Both the position numbers and the translations under genes were made by a program. Positions 52,698 through 61,036 of a stretch of 64,000 nucleotides of DNA are shown one piece after another. This DNA comes from Chryseobacterium foetidum (GTDB lineage Bacteria > Bacteroidota > Bacteroidia > Flavobacteriales > Weeksellaceae). The notes beneath the pieces were generated by a model, which worked only from the letters and a program-made list of their open reading frames with translations, was not told the DNA's origin and did not search any database. The DNA lies in the NCBI RefSeq assembly GCF_025457425.1, contig NZ_JAMXIA010000001.1, positions 1,550,001 through 1,614,000 of the forward strand, read 5' to 3'. How positions within the stretch are numbered: the stretch's first letter is position 1; every line of letters begins with the position of its first letter.

Positions 52698-53864
52698 TTA
52701 TTTTGTTTTTAGAACTTTTTTCGTGGCAATTACCTTTCCTGAGGCATCAAAAATACTTACTAAATAAGCACCCTGAGAAAGATTTGACAATTCAATTCTT
52801 TCATTAAGATTTCCGTCTTTTACTGATATTTTTTTGCTTAAAACATTCTTACCGGAAAGATCAAAAATTTCAACTTTTATATTTCCTTTTATTTTAGTCT
52901 GATTTAAATTTACATAAATGAAGTTTTCATCCACTCTGGTCGGATAGATTTCTGCGTTGATTACCGGAGTCGTTTCCACCGCTTTTCTGTCGTTCAGAAA
53001 ATATTTACTCGCCAAATCATAAATATGAAGATTTGTTTCTCCCGCCAGTTGTTTAGCTTCAAGACTTTCGAAATTCACTTCAAATAGAGCGTTTCCTTTT
53101 GCACTTCCCACAACAATTTTACCTTTAGAATTCACCGCTGCACCGTTCACAGAATAATTTTCCGGAAGACCAGAGATTTTACCTAAAAAGTATGCTTCCA
53201 GATTTTTAGGAGATACTTTAAACACATTTCCTGAAGCAGCAAAAACATAGAAATTACCTTCTGCATCAGAAATCATATCACCTCCAAAGCCTGTTTCCAT
53301 CGCAGTAAATGAGTTTTTACCGTTGGAAGCAGCGTCTTTCACAATCCCAAGATCCGCAACAGAATACTGTCCGTTTTTCTTTGAGATCTTCAGAAGCTGA
53401 GTTCCTGCGTTATTTAGAGCATAGATTGCTCCGTCATGACCCAAAGTCATTCTCGTAATGTGAGAATTGATGTCGCAGGAAGTTACCTTTGCCACATTAT
53501 TTTCAACCAAGGTTATCTGCTTTGTTTTTTGATTTAAAACATAGATATTGGAAGAAAACATCGGCATATAAACCAAATTTTCCTGTGACAAATCTGTTGC
53601 CAGCGCCGCCAGATTCATCGCCTGAGAATTTCCGTAAGATGCTTTATCTTCAGCAACTTTTGCTCTTGAATTTTGCGAAAATACTTCAGATTGCGAAACT
53701 GAAGTAAAAATCTGTGTTACAGAACTACCATCCGCATTCATCGAGCGGATATCACTGAACTCAATTCTTGGAGTATCTTTACCTGCCAGTGCGAAAATAT
53801 CCTGCTGTGCATTGACTGTATTTCCAAGTACCAGTAAGACAATAGGGAATAAAAGTTTTTTCAT
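52698..53864 (-). CDS. T9SS-sorted secreted protein
   Basis: 388 residues from the ATG at 53864, which gives a signal peptide (KKLLFPIVLLVLGNTVNAQ); the upstream frame to 53990 is the GGTTRA repeat read in translation. Recurring strand motifs (LGHDGAIYALNNAG, ISDAEGNFYVFAASG, VNSKGKIVVGSAKG) suggest a beta-propeller. The C-terminus is a type A T9SS domain (AEIYPTRVDENFIYVNL, KVEIFDLSGKNVLSKK, LSQGAYLVSIFDASGK, KKVLKTK). Function unknown. It is exported across the outer membrane. Confidence 0.88.
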   Translation of the reverse strand: MKKLLFPIVLLVLGNTVNAQQDIFALAGKDTPRIEFSDIRSMNADGSSVTQIFTSVSQSEVFSQNSRAKVAEDKASYGNSQAMNLAALATDLSQENLVYMPMFSSNIYVLNQKTKQITLVENNVAKVTSCDINSHITRMTLGHDGAIYALNNAGTQLLKISKKNGQYSVADLGIVKDAASNGKNSFTAMETGFGGDMISDAEGNFYVFAASGNVFKVSPKNLEAYFLGKISGLPENYSVNGAAVNSKGKIVVGSAKGNALFEVNFESLEAKQLAGETNLHIYDLASKYFLNDRKAVETTPVINAEIYPTRVDENFIYVNLNQTKIKGNIKVEIFDLSGKNVLSKKISVKDGNLNERIELSNLSQGAYLVSIFDASGKVIATKKVLKTK

Positions 53865-53942
53865 ATTATAAAATTTTAAGTGTAATTGTTTTAGTCTTAC
53901 TAAGTTAAACATTTTTTGAATTGGAAAGAATTTTTTTTTCGA

Positions 53943-53984
53943 GGTTGAGGTTAAGGCTAAGGCAAAGGTTAAGGTTAAGGTTGA
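53943..53984. repeat. GGTTRA hexanucleotide repeat upstream of the T9SS gene
   Basis: Seven 6-bp units (GGTTGA, GGTTAA, GGCTAA, GGCAAA, GGTTAA, GGTTAA, GGTTGA) between the T9SS gene and cysS. Same motif as at 32787-32810. In the minus frame it reads as a threonine/leucine-rich peptide, which explains the long false N-terminus of the T9SS frame. Confidence 0.8.
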
Positions 53985-54113
53985 GACCATGATTGAGAAT
54001 ATTTCATTTGTTCATGGCACAAAAAATCCCGCAGGTTTTGAGGATTGAGAAGATGATTTAGTAAAATCTGCTTAATCTTTAAAATCTGCGAGAGATATAT
54101 TAAAATGAATCTC

Positions 54114-55580
54114 TTAATTTAAAACATAGGAAGTTCCGTCTCTTCCGTCTTTCAGTTCAATACCTTCAGCCAAAAGTTTGTCTCTAATTTGGTCTGAAAG
54201 TTCGAAATTCTTTGATTTTCTTGCCTGATTTCTCAGTTCAATTAAAACCTGTAAAGTTTGGTCGAGTTTTTCATTATTATTTTCTTCAATATTCTGAAGT
54301 CCCAAAACATCAAATATCAGAGCATTTAAAGTTGATTTTAAATCTGCTAAATCTTCAGTGGAAACTGTTTCTTTTTCGTCTTTTAGAGCAAAAATAAATT
54401 TTACGGCTTCAAATAAATGTGCAATCAAAACCGGTGAATTGAAATCATCTGTTAAAGCATCATAAGCCTTGGTTTTCCATTCTTTAAGATTAAAACCAGA
54501 TTCTTTTTGATCATTTGGTGTGATGGAATTCAAAACTTTTACAGCTTCCATCAATCTTGTAAAACCTTTTTCACTTGCCAACATCGCATCATTGGAAATA
54601 TCCAAAACACTTCTGTAATGTGCCTGTAAAAAGCAGAAACGAACGATCGTGGGATGAAATGGCTTTTCAAAGAAGTCATTTTCTCCGGAAACCAATTGTT
54701 TGGGTAAAATATAATTTCCGGTCGACTTGCTCATACGCTGGGAATTCATCGTCAGCATGTTGGCGTGCATCCAGTAGTTTACAGGTTCCACTTCATTACA
54801 GGCTTTTCCCTGTGCAATTTCACATTCGTGGTGCGGGAATTTAAGATCCATTCCACCTCCGTGGATGTCGAATTTGTCGCCCAGATATTTTGTACTCATT
54901 GCAGTACATTCAAGGTGCCATCCCGGGAAACCTTCTCCCCAAGGGGAATTCCAACGCATAATGTGAGCCTGAGAAGCTTTTTTCCAAAGCGCAAAATCCT
55001 GTGGGTTTTTCTTTTCGCCCTGTCCGTCAAGATCTCTGGTGTTGGCAAAAAGTTCTTCGACATTACGTTTTGAAAGCTCGCCGTAATTTAATCCTCTTTT
55101 ATTGTATTCAAGAACATCAAAATAAACCGAACCGTTGCTTTCATAGGCAAAACCTTTCTCAATTAATTTTTGAGTCAGTTCAATTTGTTCAACGATATGC
55201 CCTGTTGCTGTAGGCTCAATATTCGGAGGCAGAAGATTGAACATTTCAAGGACTTTATGAAAATCAACTGTATATTTTTGAACGATTTCCATTGGCTCGA
55301 GCTTCTCAAGACGGGTTTGCTTCACGAAACGGTCGTTGTTCACGTCTCCATCGTCGGTAAGGTGCCCTGCATCAGTAATATTTCTTACGTATCTTACTTT
55401 ATAACCCAAATGCATTAAGCTTCTGTAGATAAAATCGAAAGAAAGGAAAGTTCGCACATTTCCCAGGTGCACATTGCTGTAAACCGTCGGTCCACAAACG
55501 TACATCCCGACGTTATTTTCGTGGATTGGTGTGAATATTTCTTTTTCCGCTGTGAGCGAATTGTATATTTTTAGTTGCAT
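54114..55580 (-). CDS. cysS: Cysteinyl-tRNA synthetase
   Basis: 488 residues from the ATG at 55580 ([16 protein letters not shown]); the frame runs on upstream to 55637 without a plausible start. Class I signatures: [17 protein letters not shown] (HIGH region, about 28-44), the zinc site with WHLECTAMS and the HHECEIAQ motif, and RMSKSTGN (KMSKS). It charges tRNA-Cys. Simple TTTGAAATTT sequence precedes it and no consensus promoter is evident in the 98-bp gap. Confidence 0.96.
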   Translation of the reverse strand: MQLKIYNSLTAEKEIFTPIHENNVGMYVCGPTVYSNVHLGNVRTFLSFDFIYRSLMHLGYKVRYVRNITDAGHLTDDGDVNNDRFVKQTRLEKLEPMEIVQKYTVDFHKVLEMFNLLPPNIEPTATGHIVEQIELTQKLIEKGFAYESNGSVYFDVLEYNKRGLNYGELSKRNVEELFANTRDLDGQGEKKNPQDFALWKKASQAHIMRWNSPWGEGFPGWHLECTAMSTKYLGDKFDIHGGGMDLKFPHHECEIAQGKACNEVEPVNYWMHANMLTMNSQRMSKSTGNYILPKQLVSGENDFFEKPFHPTIVRFCFLQAHYRSVLDISNDAMLASEKGFTRLMEAVKVLNSITPNDQKESGFNLKEWKTKAYDALTDDFNSPVLIAHLFEAVKFIFALKDEKETVSTEDLADLKSTLNALIFDVLGLQNIEENNNEKLDQTLQVLIELRNQARKSKNFELSDQIRDKLLAEGIELKDGRDGTSYVLN

Positions 55581-55678
55581 TATTTGATTTGAAATTTGAC
55601 GTTTGAAATTTAAAATTGATTCACGAAAATGTGCCACAACAAATAATGGTTGCGATAAAAATTTGGTTTGAAACTTTT

Positions 55679-56155
55679 TTAAACTTTATCATTGTTTATA
55701 TTTATTACATTAGATTTTGAAGCGCCAATGTCGTCTCTTAAAATTAAAATATCTTGATAAAGTTCTGTTAAAACTCTATTTCCACCAATATCAGAATAAT
55801 TAACTTCTGAATTTATAAGGGATATAAGTTTTTCTTCGAATTTACTTAAACATCCAAATTCTTCTTCAAGATCATTTAGATTTAAAGGATCCATTGGATT
55901 TAAACTTATTTTTTCTAATTCTTTTCTTCGGAAAATTTTGATTAACAATTCATAAATTTCAAAATCCTGAATTTCAATCTCTAAAGTTCCCTTTTCAAAA
56001 TTATATTTTACTTCAATATAATCTTTGACTTGAGAGAAAATTTCAATGAAATTCTTTTCATTTTTTATCACAATTACATTTTTGAAATAAGATATTTCAT
56101 GTCCATATCTTTCGGAAAGTAATCTAATATTTCTTTTTATAATCTGACTAATCAT
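55679..56155 (-). CDS. Hypothetical protein after folE
   Basis: 158 residues from the ATG at 56155, 5 nt after the folE stop; a longer frame overlapping folE is unlikely. It is AT-rich even for this genome, with an Ile/Asn/Lys/Glu-rich sequence ([40 protein letters not shown], in parts). No recognised domain, signal or membrane segment. Function unknown. Its codon bias and position between two housekeeping genes suggest recent acquisition. Confidence 0.75.
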   Translation of the reverse strand: MISQIIKRNIRLLSERYGHEISYFKNVIVIKNEKNFIEIFSQVKDYIEVKYNFEKGTLEIEIQDFEIYELLIKIFRRKELEKISLNPMDPLNLNDLEEEFGCLSKFEEKLISLINSEVNYSDIGGNRVLTELYQDILILRDDIGASKSNVININNDKV

Positions 56156-56160
56156 CACAT

Positions 56161-56829
56161 TTAATAATCCAGTTTCGCATGGCTTCCTACGTAATGAAGG
56201 AATTCCTGTCTTGTAATAGGATTGGTTCTGAAAATTCCGCTTAATTCTGCTGTGATTGTTGAACTTGCAGTATCTTTTATTCCTCTGCAGTTTACACAAA
56301 GGTGTTTTGCATCGATAATGCAGGCAACATTCTGAGTTCCTAAAGCATCTTTCAAAGCATCAACAATCTGCATCGTCAATCTTTCCTGCACCTGTGGTCT
56401 TTTTGCGTAATAATCAACAATTCTGTTGATTTTTGAGAGTCCGATCACGTCGCCGTTTGAAATGTAGGCAACGTGTGCTCTTCCGATGATGGGCAAAAAG
56501 TGATGTTCGCAGAATGAGTAAACTGTGATGTCTTTTTCCACCAACATCTGGCGGTATTTGTATTTGTTTGAAAATGTAGAAATTCCCGGTTTGTTTTCCG
56601 GAAGAAGTCCGCCAAAAATTTCGTTGACATACATTTTTGCAACCCTTTTAGGAGAATCTTTTAATGAATCATCAGTCATATCAAGACCTAAAGTTTCCAT
56701 GATTTCTCCGAAGAGTTGGGTAATTTTTTCTATTTTTTCCTGTGGCGATTTCTCAAAGGCATCTTCACGAATCGGCGTATGCTCTTTCCCTGTGAAAATA
56801 TCATCATCGTTATCGGTAAAATCAACCAT
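56161..56829 (-). CDS. folE: GTP cyclohydrolase I
   Basis: 222 residues. It converts GTP to dihydroneopterin triphosphate for folate. Motifs: TPKRVAKMYVNEIFGGL-like DSPKRVAKMYVNEIFGG (about 61-77), SFCEHHFLPIIGRAHVAYI with the zinc Cys/His (about 107-125), IGLSKINRIVDYYAKRPQVQE, and the C-terminal CVNCRGIKDTASST. A TATTTTTG box (complement 56847-56854) lies 17 nt before the ATG. It is followed after 5 nt by the hypothetical gene. Confidence 0.96.
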   Translation of the reverse strand: MVDFTDNDDDIFTGKEHTPIREDAFEKSPQEKIEKITQLFGEIMETLGLDMTDDSLKDSPKRVAKMYVNEIFGGLLPENKPGISTFSNKYKYRQMLVEKDITVYSFCEHHFLPIIGRAHVAYISNGDVIGLSKINRIVDYYAKRPQVQERLTMQIVDALKDALGTQNVACIIDAKHLCVNCRGIKDTASSTITAELSGIFRTNPITRQEFLHYVGSHAKLDY

Positions 56830-56846
56830 TTTTATTTATTTTGCAA

Positions 56847-56854
56847 CAAAAATA
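56847..56854 (-). promoter_or_regulatory. -7 box of folE
   Basis: TATTTTTG on the minus strand, 17 nt upstream of the folE ATG. No clear TTG. Confidence 0.45.
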
Positions 56855-56929
56855 CGGATAAAATTAATTCTATATTTTAATTTGCCCCAAATTTGAATTA
56901 CCTTTCACCTCATATTAGCCTGAAAAATT

Positions 56930-58081
56930 ATGATCATTGCAGAAGAAGTACTGAGTAGCGCACAAAAAAAGGAATTTCTGGAGTTTCCAGCGAGACTTTA
57001 TAAAGATGACAAAGCGTATATCCGGCCTTTAGACAAAGACATTGAAAGCGTTTTTGACAACAGCAAGAACAAGTGTTTTACAACTGGTGAAAGCAAAAGA
57101 TTTTTGTTTAAAAAAGATCATAAAACAGTTGGAAAAGTTGCCGTTTTTATCAATAAACAATACATCGAAAAACAGCCAACCGGCGGGATCGGATTTTTCG
57201 ACTGCATCAAAGATCAGGAGACTGCCAATTTCATATTTGACCACTGCAAAAACTGGCTTCAGGAAAGGGGGATGGAAGCGATGGACGGCTCAATAAATTT
57301 CGGGGAACGCGACAGATTCTGGGGTGTTTTGATTGAAGGTTTTTCTGAACCTCTGTACGGGATGAATTATAATTTCCCTTACTACAAAGATCTTTTTGAA
57401 AATTACGGTTTTCAGATTTACTACAATCAATTGTGTTTCAGCAGAAAAGCTCATGCTCCTACCTCACGGATTTTTAATATTATGCACGCCAAACATTCTA
57501 AAAACGAAAATTTTTCTTCAAAGCGCGTAACGAAAGGCAATATTGATAAGTTTGCAAAAGATTTTTATACAATTTACAATAAATCATGGGAGAGCCACGG
57601 TGGTGGAAAGCAGATGTCTCTGGACGATGTGAAGAAGCTTTTCAACACCATGAAGCCTGTGATGAATGAACATATTGCATGGTTCGCTTATGAAAATGAA
57701 AATCCGATTGCGATGTGGATCAATATTCCTGATCTGAATCAATGGTTTAAATATTTAAATGGAAAATTTGGATTTTTTGATAAACTGAAGTTTCTTTATT
57801 ATAAAACATTTAAACATAATTCAAAGTTTGTTGGTTTAATTTTTGGTGTTCTTCCGGAATGGCAAAATAAAGGTGTTGAAGGCTACCTGATTGTGGAAGC
57901 TGCCAATCATTTCCGTGTCGCAACAAAATTTGAAGATTTTGAGATGCAGTGGATTGGTGATTTTAATCCAAAAATGCTCGGTTTAGCTAAACATTTAGAG
58001 ACTGAAGTAACAAGAAAGCTGGCAACCTACCGATATTTGTTTGACCGAACAAAGGAGTTTGAGAAACATCCTGCAGTTTAA
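56930..58081 (+). CDS. GNAT-like (YghO-type) protein
   Basis: 383 residues, cytoplasmic. The central and C-terminal part looks like a GNAT acyltransferase: AWFAYENENPIAMWINIPDLNQ and VLPEWQNKGVEGYLIVEAANHF, the latter resembling an acetyl-CoA-binding loop, followed by MQWIGDFNPKM (quoted in parts). The N-terminal half (ARLYKDDKAYIRPLDKDIES, GSINFGERDRFWG) matches the YghO-like group of unknown role. Substrate unknown. It is 16 bp upstream of the next gene, probably co-transcribed. Confidence 0.82.
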   Translation: MIIAEEVLSSAQKKEFLEFPARLYKDDKAYIRPLDKDIESVFDNSKNKCFTTGESKRFLFKKDHKTVGKVAVFINKQYIEKQPTGGIGFFDCIKDQETANFIFDHCKNWLQERGMEAMDGSINFGERDRFWGVLIEGFSEPLYGMNYNFPYYKDLFENYGFQIYYNQLCFSRKAHAPTSRIFNIMHAKHSKNENFSSKRVTKGNIDKFAKDFYTIYNKSWESHGGGKQMSLDDVKKLFNTMKPVMNEHIAWFAYENENPIAMWINIPDLNQWFKYLNGKFGFFDKLKFLYYKTFKHNSKFVGLIFGVLPEWQNKGVEGYLIVEAANHFRVATKFEDFEMQWIGDFNPKMLGLAKHLETEVTRKLATYRYLFDRTKEFEKHPAV

Positions 58082-58097
58082 TTTTAAATGACAGATC

Positions 58098-58589
58098 ATG
58101 GATTCACTAATTTTTTTCTTTATCGCAATTATATTTTTCATCCTGTTAATTCCGGTAATTATTCTTTTGATAGCCTATTTTGCGGCACAGAGCAGAAAAA
58201 AGAAACAAAAAATTCTTCTTGACGAGGTTGGAACAACTGAATTTCACGCTTTTGTAAGGTATAATCTGGGGAACGCGCAAAGTGAGTTTTTTAAACTGAA
58301 AGCATTTCAGGGAAGTGGGATTATTTATATTGAAGACCGAAAAATAGTTTTCAGGGATACATTAAATCAACATCCGCACACGTTCAATTTAGATGAAGCT
58401 TCAATAAAATGGGAAGACATCAATCTTTTAAATGGTCTGTTGAAATGGTTTTCAGTAAGCGATGAAACCAAGAAATATTATTTTAATATCGACAGTGGAA
58501 TGTTTATTTTTAATACCAATTCTTCCAAACCAACGACGAAAAGTGTTTTTGATAAACTGATTCAATACCAAACAGATTACAAACAATAA
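58098..58589 (+). CDS. Membrane-anchored hypothetical protein
   Basis: 163 residues. A strong N-terminal hydrophobic segment (LIFFFIAIIFFILLIPVIIL and LIAYFAA) precedes a basic stretch (RKKKQKI) and a beta-rich soluble domain (LKAFQGSGIIYIEDRKIVF and KKYYFNIDSGMFIFNT, in parts). Family not recognised. It overlaps the terminator stem with its stop codon. It lies 16 bp after the GNAT-like gene. Confidence 0.78.
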   Translation: MDSLIFFFIAIIFFILLIPVIILLIAYFAAQSRKKKQKILLDEVGTTEFHAFVRYNLGNAQSEFFKLKAFQGSGIIYIEDRKIVFRDTLNQHPHTFNLDEASIKWEDINLLNGLLKWFSVSDETKKYYFNIDSGMFIFNTNSSKPTTKSVFDKLIQYQTDYKQ

Positions 58590-58615
58590 GGCTTCGGAAA
58601 AATTCCCGAAGCCTT
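58588..58615 (+). terminator. Terminator between convergent genes
   Basis: 10-bp stem AAGGCTTCGG/CCGAAGCCTT with an 8-nt loop. The stop codon of the upstream gene (58587-58589) is part of the stem. A T-rich tail follows on the + strand. Confidence 0.8.
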
Positions 58616-58638
58616 ATCTTTTCACTTTTACTGACTAT

Positions 58639-59595
58639 TTAGAATAGCTCTCCGGCTACTTTTTTAATATTATCACTCTTACCCATCGAGTAAAAATGCA
58701 GTACAGGAACGCCGAAATCGAGCAATTCCCTGCATTGGCTGATGGCCCATTCCACGCCGATCTGTTTCACAGCTTCATTGTTTTTTGCGCTTTCTACAGC
58801 GTTGATTAAGTCTTCAGGCAGATCAATTTTGAAAACCTGCGGCAGTAATTTTAAATGTTTTTTAGTGGCAATCGGTTTTATACCTGGAATGATTGGAACG
58901 GTGATTCCCATTTCACGGGCTTTTGTTACAAATTCGATGTATTTTTTATTGTCAAAAAACATTTGGGTTACGATGTAATCTGCTCCTGCATCTACTTTCT
59001 GCTTGAGCCATTTCAAATCGTAATTCATTGACGGAGCTTCCATGTGTTTTTCGGGATAACCGGCAACTCCGATGCAGAATTTGTTGTTATCATCGCAAGC
59101 CTGATCATCGTGAAGATATTTTCCTCTTCCCAAATTATTGATTTGATTCACCAAATCCATTGCACTGGCGTGACCGCCGGGAGTGGCTTCAAAATACTGA
59201 TGCCCTTTCATCGCATCGCCTCGCAATGCCATAATATTATCAATCCCCAAATACATACAGTCTACCAAAAGATATTCTGTTTCTTCTTTGGTGAAACCTC
59301 CGCAAAGCAGGTGAGGAACGGTATCTACTCCATATTTATGTTGAATTGCCGCACAAATTCCCAAAGTTCCGGGACGCATCCTTGTAATTCGGCGTTCCAT
59401 TAAACCGTTTCCTTTGTCGATGTAGATGTATTCTTCTCTTGAAGTCGTCACGTCGATGAATGGAGGTTTAAATTCCATCAAAGGATCGATGTTGGTATAT
59501 AAATCTTCAATTCCGATTCCTTTTTGAGGGGGAACAACTTCGAGGGAGAAAAGCGTTTTGCCGTTGGCGTTTTTTATATGGTCTGTAATTTTCAT
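58639..59595 (-). CDS. metF: 5,10-methylenetetrahydrofolate reductase
   Basis: 318 residues, the full FAD-dependent MetF barrel. SLEVVPPQKG near the start, DVTTSRE, HLLCGGFTKEE, NIMALRGDAMKG (folate/FAD region), GVAGYPEKHMEAP, YIVTQMFFDN and the C-terminal VPVLHFYSMGK. It makes 5-methyl-THF, the methyl donor for MetH. It is 7 nt after the Fic stop, so it probably shares a transcript with fic and is also near metH upstream. Confidence 0.96.
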   Translation of the reverse strand: MKITDHIKNANGKTLFSLEVVPPQKGIGIEDLYTNIDPLMEFKPPFIDVTTSREEYIYIDKGNGLMERRITRMRPGTLGICAAIQHKYGVDTVPHLLCGGFTKEETEYLLVDCMYLGIDNIMALRGDAMKGHQYFEATPGGHASAMDLVNQINNLGRGKYLHDDQACDDNNKFCIGVAGYPEKHMEAPSMNYDLKWLKQKVDAGADYIVTQMFFDNKKYIEFVTKAREMGITVPIIPGIKPIATKKHLKLLPQVFKIDLPEDLINAVESAKNNEAVKQIGVEWAISQCRELLDFGVPVLHFYSMGKSDNIKKVAGELF

Positions 59596-59602
59596 TTATA
59601 AG

Positions 59603-60967
59603 TTATTCTTCTGTATTTATAATACCATGAATCTTAATGATATTAATTAAGTAGTAAATCACTGATGGTGTTATTTCTTCATAAACAATTTTGGCATTTT
59701 CACTATAAAAAAAATCTCGTTCAAAAATTAAAACATCTTCATTATCAACTAATTGATATCTTATTGATTTCTTATTTAATAGTATTTTCAAATCAAAGTT
59801 TATTTCAAGTTCTTTTTTAACCAAACCATTTAAAATAAAATAAAATCTATATAAAATATTTCCATATTCAATTTGGTTATTATACATCAAATCTAAATTC
59901 ATATCACTAAGTGAATGATATTTCGGATCTTGTAAGGGGATTTTTTCAATTAATATAATTTTATATTCTTGAAAAAGCTCCCCAATCTTACTGACTTTAG
60001 GTATCAGATATTGCAAAAAATCTTTTACATAGTTGGTTAGTAAGAAATCTTTATCTTTTTCAAAGTCTACAGTTTTAATATTTTGAACCTGCATTTGTTT
60101 GGTGAACAACTCAATCTCCTTATCTAAATCATCTGCTTCATTGATATTTTCTCCGTTAATTGCTTTTTGCATAATATCCAGACTGAAGCCAATATTTTCT
60201 GCAAATAGCCTTATCAAATCGTCGTAGATTCCATTATCAGCAATATTTAACGCTGAGTAATATTGAATTTTATCCTTATTTTTAATTACAATAACTGGAT
60301 ATTGATGTTTAAGCAAGATAAAATTGCTCAGAATTCTGGCTAATCTTCCGTTTCCATCATCAAATGGATGAATTGAAGTAAACTTATGATGGAAAATAGC
60401 AGAAATAATAATTGGATGCAGATTTTCTTCCTCAGTATTCCTGTACCATTCCAAAAGATTGTTCATCTCAAAAGGAACTTCTTCGGGATTGGTGTAATAA
60501 TGAATGTCCCCGGAAACTGTTTTCACATGATTGGGCGAAATTTTATATTGTCCGATTTTAATTTCTTTTTGAAACTCAATCCCTTCAGGTGAAATCGTTT
60601 GTGAAAAATAAGGTTCAACTAAAATTATTTTATGTAAATCCTTAATGTCACTTTCTGAAAGCGGACGATCTTCTTTAATTAATTGCAGCATGAAACCTAT
60701 TGCTTCGTTATGCCCTTTAATATCTAAATGATCTTTGAAAGGTTTTCCTTTAGCGGTCAAGCCAAAGTTTAAAAAAGCGATTGTTTCGCCGTAACTCAAC
60801 TGATTACCTTCGATTGCATTTGAATTATAATTCCAGTCTAATTTTAGTTTCTGAAAAATTTTAGTTTCCAATTCTTTAGAAAACGGACGGTAAGAATCGA
60901 TTGACTTTTTTTGCTCATCAATCGTTCTTATTTCATCTAAATTTTCTAATATTTTGATATTTTTCAT
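59603..60967 (-). CDS. Fic-domain protein (class II) between metH and metF
   Basis: 454 residues. The catalytic motif HPFDDGNGRLAR (about 199-210) is complete, including the His and the anion-binding Gly-Asn-Gly. The inhibitory motif (S/T)xxxE(G/N) is present at the N-terminus as SNAIEG (49-54), so it is a self-inhibited class II enzyme that would AMPylate or otherwise modify a protein target on release. A C-terminal half of about 200 residues (from about 250) carries no recognised domain. It has its own -7 box (complement 60983-60990) and ends 7 nt before metF. Confidence 0.92.
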   Translation of the reverse strand: MKNIKILENLDEIRTIDEQKKSIDSYRPFSKELETKIFQKLKLDWNYNSNAIEGNQLSYGETIAFLNFGLTAKGKPFKDHLDIKGHNEAIGFMLQLIKEDRPLSESDIKDLHKIILVEPYFSQTISPEGIEFQKEIKIGQYKISPNHVKTVSGDIHYYTNPEEVPFEMNNLLEWYRNTEEENLHPIIISAIFHHKFTSIHPFDDGNGRLARILSNFILLKHQYPVIVIKNKDKIQYYSALNIADNGIYDDLIRLFAENIGFSLDIMQKAINGENINEADDLDKEIELFTKQMQVQNIKTVDFEKDKDFLLTNYVKDFLQYLIPKVSKIGELFQEYKIILIEKIPLQDPKYHSLSDMNLDLMYNNQIEYGNILYRFYFILNGLVKKELEINFDLKILLNKKSIRYQLVDNEDVLIFERDFFYSENAKIVYEEITPSVIYYLINIIKIHGIINTEE

Positions 60968-60982
60968 AATTGTTTTTATTTA

Positions 60983-60990
60983 CAAAAATA
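60983..60990 (-). promoter_or_regulatory. -7 box of the fic gene
   Basis: TATTTTTG on the minus strand, 15 nt before the Fic ATG. No TTG at the usual distance. Confidence 0.45.
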
Positions 60991-61036
60991 GAATTTAATC
61001 CCTCAAATTCATATAATTCCAAATCTGTCTTCTCAT

